Source: Raineya sp964654605
GTDB lineage: Bacteria; Bacteroidota; Bacteroidia; Cytophagales; Thermonemataceae
Direction: 5' to 3'
Length of the DNA stretch: 64,000 nucleotides
NCBI GenBank assembly: GCA_964654605.1
Contig: CAZZLW010000042.1
Location: 62,001 to 126,000 of the forward strand
The translations under genes were made by a program, and so were the position numbers. The notes beneath the pieces are model-generated. The model searched no databases, was not told the DNA's origin, and saw only the letters and a list, made by a program, of their open reading frames with translations. This document shows, piece after piece, positions 16,544 through 24,374 of the stretch; the stretch's first letter is position 1; each line of letters starts with the position of its first letter.

Positions 16544-17446
16544 TCAGAAGTACCCTTCTTTTTTTCTATCTTCCATAGCGGTTTCGGAAATTTTGTCGTC
16601 CATACGCAAACCTCTTTCCGAAATGGCAAGACTTTCAATTTCTGCAATAACTTTTTCAATGGTATCGGCAGTGCTTTCAATAGCGGCGGTGCAGGTCATA
16701 TCGCCTACGGTGCGAAATCTGACGTTTTTTTCTGCCAAAATGTCGTTATTATCGGTAAAAATAAAATCGGCATAAGGCAAAATTTGCGAGCCTCTGATGA
16801 TGCACTTGCGTTTATGGGCAAAATATAGCGAAGGCAAAGCGATATTTTCTCGTAAAATATACCGCCAAACATCTAATTCTGTCCAGTTGCTCAAAGGGAA
16901 AACACGCATATTTTCGCCTTTGTGGAGCTTGCCGTTGTAAATATTCCATAATTCAGGACGCTGATTTTTAGGATTCCATTGTCCAAATTCATCGCGAGGC
17001 GAAAAAACTCTTTCTTTGGCACGGGCTTTTTCTTCGTCGCGTCTGGCACCTCCTATGCAAGCATCTAACTCGTACTTTTCAATGGTTTCCAGTAGTGTAA
17101 CACTTTGCAAAGTGTTTCTACTTGCTCCTTTTCCCTTTTTTTCTACTACCGTGCCTCTATCAATAGAATCCTGAACATAGCCTACTATCAGCTCGGCACC
17201 AACATTTCTAACCAAATTATCACGAAAAACAATAGTTTCAGGGAAATTATGCCCTGTATCTATATGCACAAGCGGGAAAGGGAAGGGCATAGGATAAAAA
17301 GCCTTGCGTATCAGATGAACCAAAGTGATAGAATCTTTACCACCTGAAAAAAGCAGTGCTGGTTTTTGAAATTGCCCTGCTACTTCTCTAAGTATGTGAA
17401 TAGCTTCTGCTTCTAAAATATCTAAGTAGTTCCAAGTGTTTGGCAT
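16544..17446 (-). CDS. cysD: Sulfate adenylyltransferase subunit 2 / PAPS reductase family
   Basis: CysD (300 residues) is the catalytic ATP-pyrophosphatase subunit that makes adenosine phosphosulfate from sulfate and ATP. The P-loop-like SGGKDS is at about residues 30-35, and the RRDEEKARAKERVFSPRDEF block is typical of CysD rather than of PAPS reductase. ATG 17446 fits the family start; the longer upstream frame is AT-rich leader. The usual partner cysN (GTPase) is not beside it. A TACTTTTG -7 element is at 17461-17468. Confidence 0.92.
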   Translation of the reverse strand: MPNTWNYLDILEAEAIHILREVAGQFQKPALLFSGGKDSITLVHLIRKAFYPMPFPFPLVHIDTGHNFPETIVFRDNLVRNVGAELIVGYVQDSIDRGTVVEKKGKGASRNTLQSVTLLETIEKYELDACIGGARRDEEKARAKERVFSPRDEFGQWNPKNQRPELWNIYNGKLHKGENMRVFPLSNWTELDVWRYILRENIALPSLYFAHKRKCIIRGSQILPYADFIFTDNNDILAEKNVRFRTVGDMTCTAAIESTADTIEKVIAEIESLAISERGLRMDDKISETAMEDRKKEGYF

Positions 17447-17460
17447 AATGTTTGTTTTTA

Positions 17461-17468
17461 CAAAAGTA
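17461..17468 (-). promoter_or_regulatory. -7 element (TACTTTTG) of cysD
   Basis: Perfect TAnnTTTG on the minus strand, 15 bases before the cysD ATG. No TTTG lies at 20 bases, so only the -7 element is called. Confidence 0.5.
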
Positions 17469-17550
17469 GAAATTTTTTTACAAAAAAAATTCTCAAAAAA
17501 ATTTGTTTGTCTGAAATAAAATTTGCAAGATTGCCAAAAAAAGAAAAGAA

Positions 17551-17652
17551 ATGTTAAAACGCTGTAATCATATTGCCGAAAGTATTTACAAGACTTCAAA
17601 ACGTGAGGTGCTTGTGCCTTTTGGTTCGCCCTTTGGTTCAGGAAATTGCTGA
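17551..17652 (+). other. Possible 33-codon ORF or gene remnant ending in a terminator
   Basis: The gap between cysD and 17743 holds a short frame, MLKRCNHIAES..., of 33 codons. In the next frame, a second open stretch reads QEIADVFGIKIF (helix-turn-helix-like) up to the terminator at 17688. Together they may be a frameshifted remnant of a longer gene, or a small transcript. No family was recognised and a start site is only weakly supported. Confidence 0.3.
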
Positions 17653-17687
17653 TGTATTTGGAATAAAAATCTTTATTCATAAAAGCA

Positions 17688-17718
17688 AACCTGAACCGCT
17701 CAAAGTTCAGGTTTTTTT
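17688..17718 (+). terminator. Strong rho-independent terminator with no recognised gene upstream
   Basis: AACCTGAAC pairs perfectly with GTTCAGGTT around CGCTCAAA, followed by T7. The nearest plus-strand gene upstream is 1.1 kb away, so it implies a transcript starting inside the 17470-17690 gap. Confidence 0.8.
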
Positions 17719-17742
17719 GTTTCACCCTTAAATGTTACCGCT

Positions 17743-17934
17743 ATGGAAAACTTAATCAAAACCAACAAATGCCCTACAATTTGGCTCGGTGTGGATACTA
17801 TGGTACAAAACCAAGCACATAGCGAAGCCCTTATCGTAGAAACTCGCCCCGATTTAGATGATAACAATCTAGATACATCTATTGAGGGGGGAGATGGCGA
17901 AAAGGAAATAGCCTGCTTAGAAAGTAAAGTATAG
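17743..17934 (+). CDS. Small acidic hypothetical protein
   Basis: A 63 residue frame, acidic, with two cysteines and a Gly-Gly (IEGGDGE) about 15 residues from the end. It matches no family that I recognise. It starts 25 bases after a terminator, without a recognisable promoter, and is followed by a perfect 9 bp hairpin at 17958. It could be a small peptide, for instance a modified-peptide precursor, or a chance frame; no modifying enzyme is nearby. Confidence 0.35.
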   Translation: MENLIKTNKCPTIWLGVDTMVQNQAHSEALIVETRPDLDDNNLDTSIEGGDGEKEIACLESKV

Positions 17935-17957
17935 ATGGATTTGCAATAATAAACTAT

Positions 17958-17980
17958 AAGGTCGCTGTTATAGCGACCTT
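17958..17980. terminator. Hairpin, probable terminator between convergent genes
   Basis: AAGGTCGCT pairs perfectly with AGCGACCTT around GTTAT. The T-run is weak (GTAACTTCTT), so termination is likely but not certain. Confidence 0.5.
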
Positions 17981-18045
17981 GTAACTTCTTGAAAAAGTTT
18001 AAGATTTTTAACTTTTGAACTCTTGAACCCAAAAACAAGAGCCTG

Positions 18046-18567
18046 TTAAATATCATCTTCGGCTTCGTCAAGCAACATATCTTCAAAATCGTCATCATTT
18101 TCAAGAAAGCCTGTATCTTGCTTATTCATTTTTTTACGAAACTTTTGGCGTTTTTCTATTCTTTGTCTCATACGCTCTTTTTGCTCTTGTTTAAGTTTTT
18201 CGTATTCAACTTTTTGTTGGGCATTGAGCGTAGCAGAAATGCTTTGGTCTCTTTGCTGATTTAATTCTCTGATTTGTTTGGCATAAAAACCTTTTTCAGG
18301 TTTTTCACCTCTTTCACGCTTGGCTTTGACTTCGGCACGGAGTTCATCAACTCTTTGGGCAGTTTGCAAATTTACTTTGTAAATTTGTTGCTTTTGCTCG
18401 CCGTTTAGATTTAGGCGTTTCGTAAGTCTATTGGTAATAGCGGTAGCTCTCTGTTCAGGCGTTTTGGGTTCTCTCATTTTTCTTTGACGCATAGGGCTTC
18501 TTTGGGCTTCTGCGAAAAGTAAAAAGGCAAAGAATACAAGAAACAAACTAAAAATTTTCTTTTTCAT
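18046..18567 (-). CDS. Secreted Spy/DUF4890-like helical protein
   Basis: A 173 residue protein with a signal peptide (MKKKIFSLFLVFFAFLLFAEA). It continues as highly charged helices with patterns such as LTKRLNLNGEQKQQIYKVN and LNAQQKVEYEKL, as in Spy/CpxP-type periplasmic proteins of Bacteroidetes (often DUF4890). The C-terminus is a strongly acidic tail (NDDDFEDMLLDEAEDD). A periplasmic chaperone or stress role is possible by analogy only. The start at 18567 is set by the signal peptide. Confidence 0.7.
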   Translation of the reverse strand: MKKKIFSLFLVFFAFLLFAEAQRSPMRQRKMREPKTPEQRATAITNRLTKRLNLNGEQKQQIYKVNLQTAQRVDELRAEVKAKRERGEKPEKGFYAKQIRELNQQRDQSISATLNAQQKVEYEKLKQEQKERMRQRIEKRQKFRKKMNKQDTGFLENDDDFEDMLLDEAEDDI

Positions 18568-18667
18568 AAAATTAGATGTTTGGTGAATGTATTGCTTTGA
18601 CACCACAAATTGACAAAGGTTTAATCAGGCTTTTCTAAAAAATTAGCAAGTGGCAAGGAGGCTACTC

Positions 18668-19942
18668 TTACAACAAATCTTTACCAATATCTCGGCGGAA
18701 GTATTTGTTTTCAAAACTGATACATTCAGCGGCTTTTTGGGATTTTTCAATAGCTTCGGGTAAAGTTTTGGCAAGGGCAGTCAGAGCCATTACCCTACCA
18801 CCATTGGTGAACAGTTTCTCATTTTCCAACTTTGTACCTGCGTGAAAAATCAAAGCATTTTCAACTCTATCCAAATCCTTCATCTCCTTGCCTGTTTCGT
18901 AGGTTTCGGGATAGCCTGCCGATACTACAATCGTTGTAACAGCCGTTTCAGGCTTAATTTTTAGTTCTACTTCGTTAAGTTTTTGAGTAGCGGTAGCCAA
19001 GAGCAGTTCTACGAGGTCGTTTTCAATTCTTGGGAAAACTACTTGGGTTTCGGGGTCGCCCATTCGGCAGTTAAATTCAATCACATAAGGTTCATTTCCT
19101 ACCTTCATCAGACCAATAAACAAAAATCCTACATAAGAGATATTTCTTTTCTGCAAAGCCTGCAAAGTAGGAACAATGATTTTCTGCTCTACTTTTTGCA
19201 TAAAAGTCTTATCGGCAAAAGGCACGGGGGAAACTGCACCCATTCCACCTGTATTCAAACCTGTATCGTTTTCGCCTATGCGTTTGTAGTCTTTGGCTTC
19301 GGGCAAAATTTTGTAGTTTTTGCCGTCAGTGAGTACAAAAACTGATAGCTCAATACCTTCTAAAAATTGCTCAATCACGATTTTTTCACTTGCTTTGCCA
19401 AATTTTTTATCCAAAAGCATTTCTTTAAGAGCCTTTTCAGCTTCTTTGTACGTGGGGCAAATTAGTACGCCTTTGCCTGCGGCAAGCCCATCAGCTTTGA
19501 GCACAATAGGCAAAGAATGATTGTAAATGTATGCAATAGCTTTCTCAAAATCCTCCGCCCCAAAAGAATGATAACTTGCCGTTGGAATTTGATATTCAAA
19601 CATCAGTTGCTTGGCAAAATCTTTACTGCCTTCCAACATAGCTCCTTCCTTTGAGGGAGCTATGAGATGTATGTGTCCTAAATCCTTTTGCTCCCTGAAA
19701 AAATCCCAAATACCCGCTACAAGTGGCTCTTCATTGCCAACTACAAGCATTTGTATATTTTTTTCTCTGCAAAAAGAAGCCAAAGCGGAGAAATCTGTGG
19801 GTTTGATAGCTACATTTTCAGCAATTTGGGCTGTACCTGCATTGCCTGTGGCAACAAACAACTTCTCACAAAGAGGACTTTGAGTTATTTTCCACGCAAA
19901 AGCGTGTTCTCTCCCTCCTGAGCCTAAAAGCAAAATGTTCAT
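18668..19942 (-). CDS. purD: Phosphoribosylamine-glycine ligase
   Basis: PurD (424 residues) is an ATP-grasp enzyme making glycinamide ribonucleotide, the second step of purine synthesis. The N-terminus NILLLGSGGREHAFAWKI is diagnostic. The ATP-grasp core is visible in PIVLKADGLAAGKGVLI and in EFNCRMGDPETQVV near residue 290. It follows the RMD1-like gene after 54 bases. Its start codon is directly preceded on the coding strand by a seven-unit heptad repeat. Confidence 0.96.
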   Translation of the reverse strand: MNILLLGSGGREHAFAWKITQSPLCEKLFVATGNAGTAQIAENVAIKPTDFSALASFCREKNIQMLVVGNEEPLVAGIWDFFREQKDLGHIHLIAPSKEGAMLEGSKDFAKQLMFEYQIPTASYHSFGAEDFEKAIAYIYNHSLPIVLKADGLAAGKGVLICPTYKEAEKALKEMLLDKKFGKASEKIVIEQFLEGIELSVFVLTDGKNYKILPEAKDYKRIGENDTGLNTGGMGAVSPVPFADKTFMQKVEQKIIVPTLQALQKRNISYVGFLFIGLMKVGNEPYVIEFNCRMGDPETQVVFPRIENDLVELLLATATQKLNEVELKIKPETAVTTIVVSAGYPETYETGKEMKDLDRVENALIFHAGTKLENEKLFTNGGRVMALTALAKTLPEAIEKSQKAAECISFENKYFRRDIGKDLL

Positions 19943-19991
19943 AGTAGTACAGAGTAGTTAGTAATGAGTAATGAGTAGTTAGTAATGGGTA
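19943..19991 (-). repeat. Seven 7-base repeats abutting the purD start codon
   Basis: Read on the plus strand from 19943, seven consecutive heptads all end in GTA (AGTAGTA, CAGAGTA, GTTAGTA, ATGAGTA, ATGAGTA, GTTAGTA, ATGGGTA). In the message this is a TAC-initiated heptad array (TACTCAT-like) directly before AUG. The atpC leader has the same layout. Confidence 0.85.
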
Positions 19992-19996
19992 ATCAG

Positions 19997-20797
19997 TTAA
20001 TTTGACCAAAGTTTGCGAAGCCACTCGCTAAAAAATACATTCAAGACTTCCACTAAAATCAGAATAATGATAATCCACTCCAAACGAGAGCTTTCTCGGT
20101 GTTGGAGCAGGTCGGTAAGCAGAACCAAATTTTCCTCTACAATTCGCAGGCGGTAGTCCAAATCACGAAAACGCGGACTAATATCAAAATTATCTTTGAG
20201 CTGTCGGTGCAGGCGTTGCAGTTCCTCATTATCCCAAACAATATTAGGGTCATCAAGAATGTAAAGGTTATCAATGATGCTATTTTTTATATTTTTAACC
20301 TTCCCGATAAATTTCAGCAAATCACGCTTGGAAATTTTCACTTTGCCAAACTCCTCCAATTGGTCAATATAGACTTTACTGGCATTGAGAATTTCAAGGC
20401 TAATGATTTCGTAATAATCCATCGCCACCGATTGAGCAACATTGAGCGTAATAATGCGAATAGCATCTAACTGAATTTGCGGAAGTGTAATGGAATCATT
20501 TTTTACAAGTGCCTTGGGCAAAGATTTATCTACTAAAAGCGTGAAATAGTCATTTACATCAAGATTAACGGGGTTTTCGGCGTATTTTTTAATAAAATCC
20601 AGCAAATTGCTCTTGCTCACGGCATCATAGCCTACAAAAACGACTACTCCATAGCTAAAAACGTGCAAAAAGCGTTTCTCTTCTTCCTCTACATAAAAAA
20701 TATCCCAACTGCTGGCGTGAGCAGGCTCGTGTAGGAAGTCGTTACGAAAACGCTTCAAGTGAATAGTTTCAGCTATTTGGTAGGCATCAATGAGCAT
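19997..20797 (-). CDS. RMD1/DUF155 family protein, C-terminal membrane anchor
   Basis: A 266 residue protein of the RMD1 (DUF155) family, known from yeast sporulation and mitochondrial proteins; the bacterial function is unknown. It has the typical soluble domain (FSYGVVVFVGYD near residue 48) and ends with a membrane helix (WIIIILILVEVLNVFF) near the C-terminus, as family members do. A TATCTTTG -7 element lies at 20834-20841. purD lies downstream in the same direction. Confidence 0.85.
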   Translation of the reverse strand: MLIDAYQIAETIHLKRFRNDFLHEPAHASSWDIFYVEEEEKRFLHVFSYGVVVFVGYDAVSKSNLLDFIKKYAENPVNLDVNDYFTLLVDKSLPKALVKNDSITLPQIQLDAIRIITLNVAQSVAMDYYEIISLEILNASKVYIDQLEEFGKVKISKRDLLKFIGKVKNIKNSIIDNLYILDDPNIVWDNEELQRLHRQLKDNFDISPRFRDLDYRLRIVEENLVLLTDLLQHRESSRLEWIIIILILVEVLNVFFSEWLRKLWSN

Positions 20798-20833
20798 AAA
20801 TCATTGGTTTGAAGGTTGAATGGTTTGAGCAAA

Positions 20834-20841
20834 CAAAGATA
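20834..20841 (-). promoter_or_regulatory. -7 element (TATCTTTG) of the RMD1-like gene
   Basis: Perfect TAnnTTTG on the minus strand, 36 bases before the start codon at 20797. Confidence 0.45.
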
Positions 20842-20870
20842 CATAAGATATTTTTAAAACCTTAACAAAG

Positions 20871-21758
20871 CTAAAAATTAGCAAAATTGAGCGTAGTTTG
20901 AACAGATAAGTTCTTTTGGAGCAATATTTTTTTGCTATCAATTTTGAAGTTGGCTATAAAAATTTCTTTGCCTAATTGCTTTGAAACTGCCGATTGATTT
21001 GGCTTTGCCGAACTCACATTACGCATACCATACGTTAAATTCCATTCTAAAATATGAGCAAAGGAAAATAAATTTTTGATATAATCACTATTATCGTAGG
21101 TTATTAGCCATTTATGATTGCAATTTTTCATTACTTCGGCAAATCTTTCGTGGTTAAAACTTTTGTGTAATTTACCATTTTTGCCATAAAGTGCTGATTT
21201 TGTAGCAGAAAAATAAGGTGGGTCAAGGAAAATAAATACATTTTTCCCTTCCGCCTTTACTACTTCTTCATAATCTAAATTGGTTATTTTTATATCTTTG
21301 ACAACACTTTCCAAAAGCCCTAAACGCTCAATGCTACTTGTTGTAAATCTTTTTTGAAAGGCTTGCTCCGAAAACCCGCCTGCTTCTGTTGTGCCTGAAA
21401 ATGTAATTCGGTTGAACACAAAAAAAGCACTTGCTATTTTCAAATCATCAAAACCATTTATATTTTCAATTAAGAACTTGTGTAGTTCTTTTCCATTATC
21501 AAAATCTTTTTTCCATGCACTTACTTGTCTGATAATGCCTTGCAAATCTTTTTGTGTATATTCCCAAAATTTATACAATTCAAAATATAAGTCGTTAATC
21601 CAATATTTTCTTTCGGGAAAAAGTTGTTTTAATGCCAAAAATACCGAACCACCCCCAACAAAAGGCTCTCTAAATTCTTCAAAATAAGGAATTAAGGGCA
21701 ATATTTGCTCTAACGCCTTGCTTTTTCCTCCTGGATACCTTAACGGACTTTTTATCAT
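20871..21758 (-). CDS. D12-class adenine-specific DNA methyltransferase
   Basis: A 295 residue N6-adenine methyltransferase of the Dam/D12 (alpha) class. SPLRYPGGKSKA at the N-terminus and PFVGGGSVFLALKQ (about residues 32-45) form the SAM site, and FIFLDPPYF near residue 178 is the DPPY catalytic motif. It starts 4 bases after the stop of the putative endonuclease gene, so this is the modification half of a type II system. Specificity is not readable from the protein. GATC and CATG are both strongly depleted in the window and are the candidates. One of the two CATG sites found in 64 kb lies inside this gene (21514-21517). Confidence 0.92.
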   Translation of the reverse strand: MIKSPLRYPGGKSKALEQILPLIPYFEEFREPFVGGGSVFLALKQLFPERKYWINDLYFELYKFWEYTQKDLQGIIRQVSAWKKDFDNGKELHKFLIENINGFDDLKIASAFFVFNRITFSGTTEAGGFSEQAFQKRFTTSSIERLGLLESVVKDIKITNLDYEEVVKAEGKNVFIFLDPPYFSATKSALYGKNGKLHKSFNHERFAEVMKNCNHKWLITYDNSDYIKNLFSFAHILEWNLTYGMRNVSSAKPNQSAVSKQLGKEIFIANFKIDSKKILLQKNLSVQTTLNFANF

Positions 21759-21762
21759 TATG

Positions 21763-22860
21763 TTATACTTTTTTCAAAGTTACCAAAAAGCCATTTGTGT
21801 TAGCTTCTTCAAAAAGGTTTTTTAGGAAATTTTGTTGAGTTTTATTCAACTTATTTTGGTCGCAAAATTTTTCAAACTCTACATTACTTGTTTTTGAGTT
21901 TAGTTCTGATTTCAATTTTGAGGAGGTCAAAAGTAAAATAGGCATTGGATTTTTAGGTTTATCATTTACTTTTGTATCTTTCAAATTGGTATATAGAATC
22001 ATTTTCAGCAAACCATCTTTAATATCACTTTTACTTGGTAAAATACCTGATTTTGAATGTTTCCCTTCTATCAAATACACTTCTTTATGCTCTATATGTA
22101 CTTCATCAACCGTCAAGAAATACTGTCCACCCAAATAGTTTGTAATCGCAATTTTTGCCTTCGTCAAAGAGGATAAAACCTCCTTAGGCTGTACAGTTAC
22201 AAACTCTCTGCCTTGTGCCTCTCTTGCTTTCTGGCGTGAGAACTCCATAAATTCCCTAACATTTCTACTAATTATCTCCACAAAATCATCTATGCTTTTC
22301 TCGCTGTGCATTCTTACATTGGTTTTCTTACTAATTTTTGCATAACTATCTTTTGCTTTTACAATAACGTCTAAAAAGTTATTATTTAACTCTTGCAAAT
22401 TCCAGTGTAAAGCTGAACTATGATAAGTTGAAATTTCTTGAATTTTCTCCAAAACATATTGATTATCAAACTTCTGATTAGTAATCTTATTATCATAGAG
22501 GTTGTTTTTTTCTGCATCATTATAGTATGCCAAAATCACATACACATCAAGTAAAGACATCATAGAAACTGTATCCCACTGAATAAAGTCCCTATCACCA
22601 TCAAGACCTTCATCTTTTACAACGGGAATGATTGTTATCTTTTTACCACTCGCCAACGTATTATAAACCCTTTCATAAGGGTACGACCTTGTACGCTTTG
22701 GTGAAATCCATTTTGAAATAGCAAAAGTTTGTTTGTTGTTAGTGAAAATACAACAGGAAGGACAGGTGTTAATATCAAAATCACTGCTTTCAATGATTGG
22801 GAGTTCATCAGCCAGAAATATTTTGTATTGTAATCCTGTTATTTGAGCACTAACTTGCAT
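21763..22860 (-). CDS. Putative type II restriction endonuclease
   Basis: A 365 residue protein that I do not match to a named family. It is assigned from context: its stop is 4 bases before the adenine methyltransferase. It also has a possible PD-(D/E)XK core, with VDEVHIEHKEVYLIEGKHSK near residue 260 giving an acidic residue followed by E-G-K. The N-terminal half contains TCPSCC, perhaps a zinc site. It starts 23 bases after porQ. If it is the nuclease, losing the methyltransferase should be lethal. Confidence 0.6.
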   Translation of the reverse strand: MQVSAQITGLQYKIFLADELPIIESSDFDINTCPSCCIFTNNKQTFAISKWISPKRTRSYPYERVYNTLASGKKITIIPVVKDEGLDGDRDFIQWDTVSMMSLLDVYVILAYYNDAEKNNLYDNKITNQKFDNQYVLEKIQEISTYHSSALHWNLQELNNNFLDVIVKAKDSYAKISKKTNVRMHSEKSIDDFVEIISRNVREFMEFSRQKAREAQGREFVTVQPKEVLSSLTKAKIAITNYLGGQYFLTVDEVHIEHKEVYLIEGKHSKSGILPSKSDIKDGLLKMILYTNLKDTKVNDKPKNPMPILLLTSSKLKSELNSKTSNVEFEKFCDQNKLNKTQQNFLKNLFEEANTNGFLVTLKKV

Positions 22861-22883
22861 TATTAGATTTCTTGAAAAAGCAA

Positions 22884-23909
22884 CTACAATTCCCCTAAAT
22901 TTTTACTAATAGCCAAGCAAGTAAGCCCTCTGCGGGCAAAGCCTGCTCTTGTAAAAGCAACTTCATAACCTTTTACCCTGAAAGCCAAACCTCCCGAAAA
23001 ACCTGCCAGTGCCGTTATATCCTTAAATTTGAGTTCTTGGTTACGTAAATGATTGTATCCTATCCGCAAGTGAAAGTTTTTGTGAAATATAACTTCTGTA
23101 CCAAAAACAAAGTGACGGAATAGGTTATTGGCGAAGCTAATTTTTCGTGTTTGTGTTTGCCCCGTAAAAGGGTCGGTGGTAGTTGCAAAGGCAGGGTCGT
23201 TGTAAGAAATATTCCAACGATACAAATGATAAGCCGTAACCGAAAAGCGGAAAGGCATTTTGTAGGGTTTGAAAGATAGCCCCAAACGTACATCAAAAGG
23301 CATTCGCAAAGCATAATTGGGCAGATATTTTTTGAAAACACCCCCTAAGTTAGCTATTACCAAACCTGCTCTAAAATCCCTTTCAGGGTGCTTGAAACTT
23401 ACGCCCAAATCGGTAGCTACGCCAAAAGCATTGTAAGAGGCTATTTGTGAGCCAACTAATTTCAAATTTACTCCAAACCGAAAATTATCAGCCTGAAAAG
23501 ATTTACCCATCGTAAGGGCATAATCGGCGGCTAAAAACTCGCCTATAACGTTACCCGCTTCATCAGTTTCCTGAATTTTACCATAACGAATATACTGCAA
23601 ACCTGCACCCAGCACGCCTATTTTGCCGCCAAAATCGTGGGCATACATGAGCAAGAAATGGGGTGTTCTGCCAAAAAAAGGGCTATAATTCAGTGAGGCA
23701 ACGCCTGCCATTGAGCTATCCAATACAGCAGGATTATTGAGAAACATATTCACATCTTCCTGAGCCAAGCTCACGTTTGCTCCTCCTAATCCCATTGTAC
23801 GCGGATTAGCAGAAATATCTAAAAACTCAAAAGATGTTCTGCCCCCAATTTGTGCTGAAAGCGAATGTATGCCAAAAGTTATCAGCAGAATCGTGAAATA
23901 AGTCTTCAA
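22884..23909 (-). CDS. porQ: Type IX secretion system protein PorQ
   Basis: PorQ is an outer-membrane beta-barrel of the T9SS, needed with PorV/PorU-type partners for attachment of secreted cargo. The N-terminus after the signal peptide (IGGRTSFEFLDISANPRTMG) and the LGGANVSLAQEDVNMFLNNP block are diagnostic; about 341 residues is normal. There is no ATG: the TTG at 23909 (or 23918) begins a good signal peptide. A perfect TATCTTTG -7 element (23931-23938), with TTTG 22 bases further up, rules out starts further upstream. The restriction-modification genes follow directly. Confidence 0.9.
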   Translation of the reverse strand: MKTYFTILLITFGIHSLSAQIGGRTSFEFLDISANPRTMGLGGANVSLAQEDVNMFLNNPAVLDSSMAGVASLNYSPFFGRTPHFLLMYAHDFGGKIGVLGAGLQYIRYGKIQETDEAGNVIGEFLAADYALTMGKSFQADNFRFGVNLKLVGSQIASYNAFGVATDLGVSFKHPERDFRAGLVIANLGGVFKKYLPNYALRMPFDVRLGLSFKPYKMPFRFSVTAYHLYRWNISYNDPAFATTTDPFTGQTQTRKISFANNLFRHFVFGTEVIFHKNFHLRIGYNHLRNQELKFKDITALAGFSGGLAFRVKGYEVAFTRAGFARRGLTCLAISKNLGEL

Positions 23910-23930
23910 GGTTTTCAAGCAATTTTTTGT

Positions 23931-23964
23931 CAAAGATACAAAGAACTTGCAAAATTTTGCCAAA
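23931..23964 (-). promoter_or_regulatory. Promoter of porQ
   Basis: TATCTTTG at 23938-23931 and TTTG at 23964-23961 on the minus strand, spacer 22. It implies a leader of only 6-15 bases before the TTG start. Confidence 0.6.
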
Positions 23965-23978
23965 CCTTGAAGCAAATT

Positions 23979-24332
23979 CTATGAATTTGTATTTTCTTGC
24001 AGGGCTTCCCAATACTCTACGGCTCTACGAAGATGTGGAATCACTATCGTTCCGCCTATGAGGTTGGCTATGGCGAAAACTTCAAAAACCTCTTGGGTAC
24101 TTAATCCTAATTCTTTGCATTTGCCTAAATGATACCTCACGCAATCATCACAACGCAAAACCATAGAACAAGCCAATCCAATCATTTCTTTGGTAGCTAC
24201 GCTCAATGCTCCATCAGCATAGCAATTCATATCCAAATTAAAAATCCGCTTGATAACCAAGTTATCGGCATCAAGGATTTTTTGGTTCATTTTGCTTCGG
24301 TAGGCGTTGAATTCTTCTACTAATTTGCTCAT
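23979..24332 (-). CDS. Carboxymuconolactone decarboxylase/AhpD-like protein
   Basis: A 117 residue protein of the CMD/AhpD fold, with the redox pair CDDC followed by a histidine (RCDDCVRYHLGK, residues about 60-71) and GGTIVIPHLRRA near the end. Such proteins use the CxxC pair in peroxide defence or as electron carriers. It lies between hemH and porQ in the same direction, with porQ having its own promoter. Confidence 0.88.
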   Translation of the reverse strand: MSKLVEEFNAYRSKMNQKILDADNLVIKRIFNLDMNCYADGALSVATKEMIGLACSMVLRCDDCVRYHLGKCKELGLSTQEVFEVFAIANLIGGTIVIPHLRRAVEYWEALQENTNS

Positions 24333-24374
24333 AGCTGAAAAAAGTTTTTAGGTCAAAGTTTAGACTAACGAAAG

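Noticed and set aside
19943..19991. Heptad array considered as a CRISPR-like repeat
   Set aside because: Units are 7 bases without spacers; not a CRISPR architecture. No CRISPR array or cas gene is in the window.
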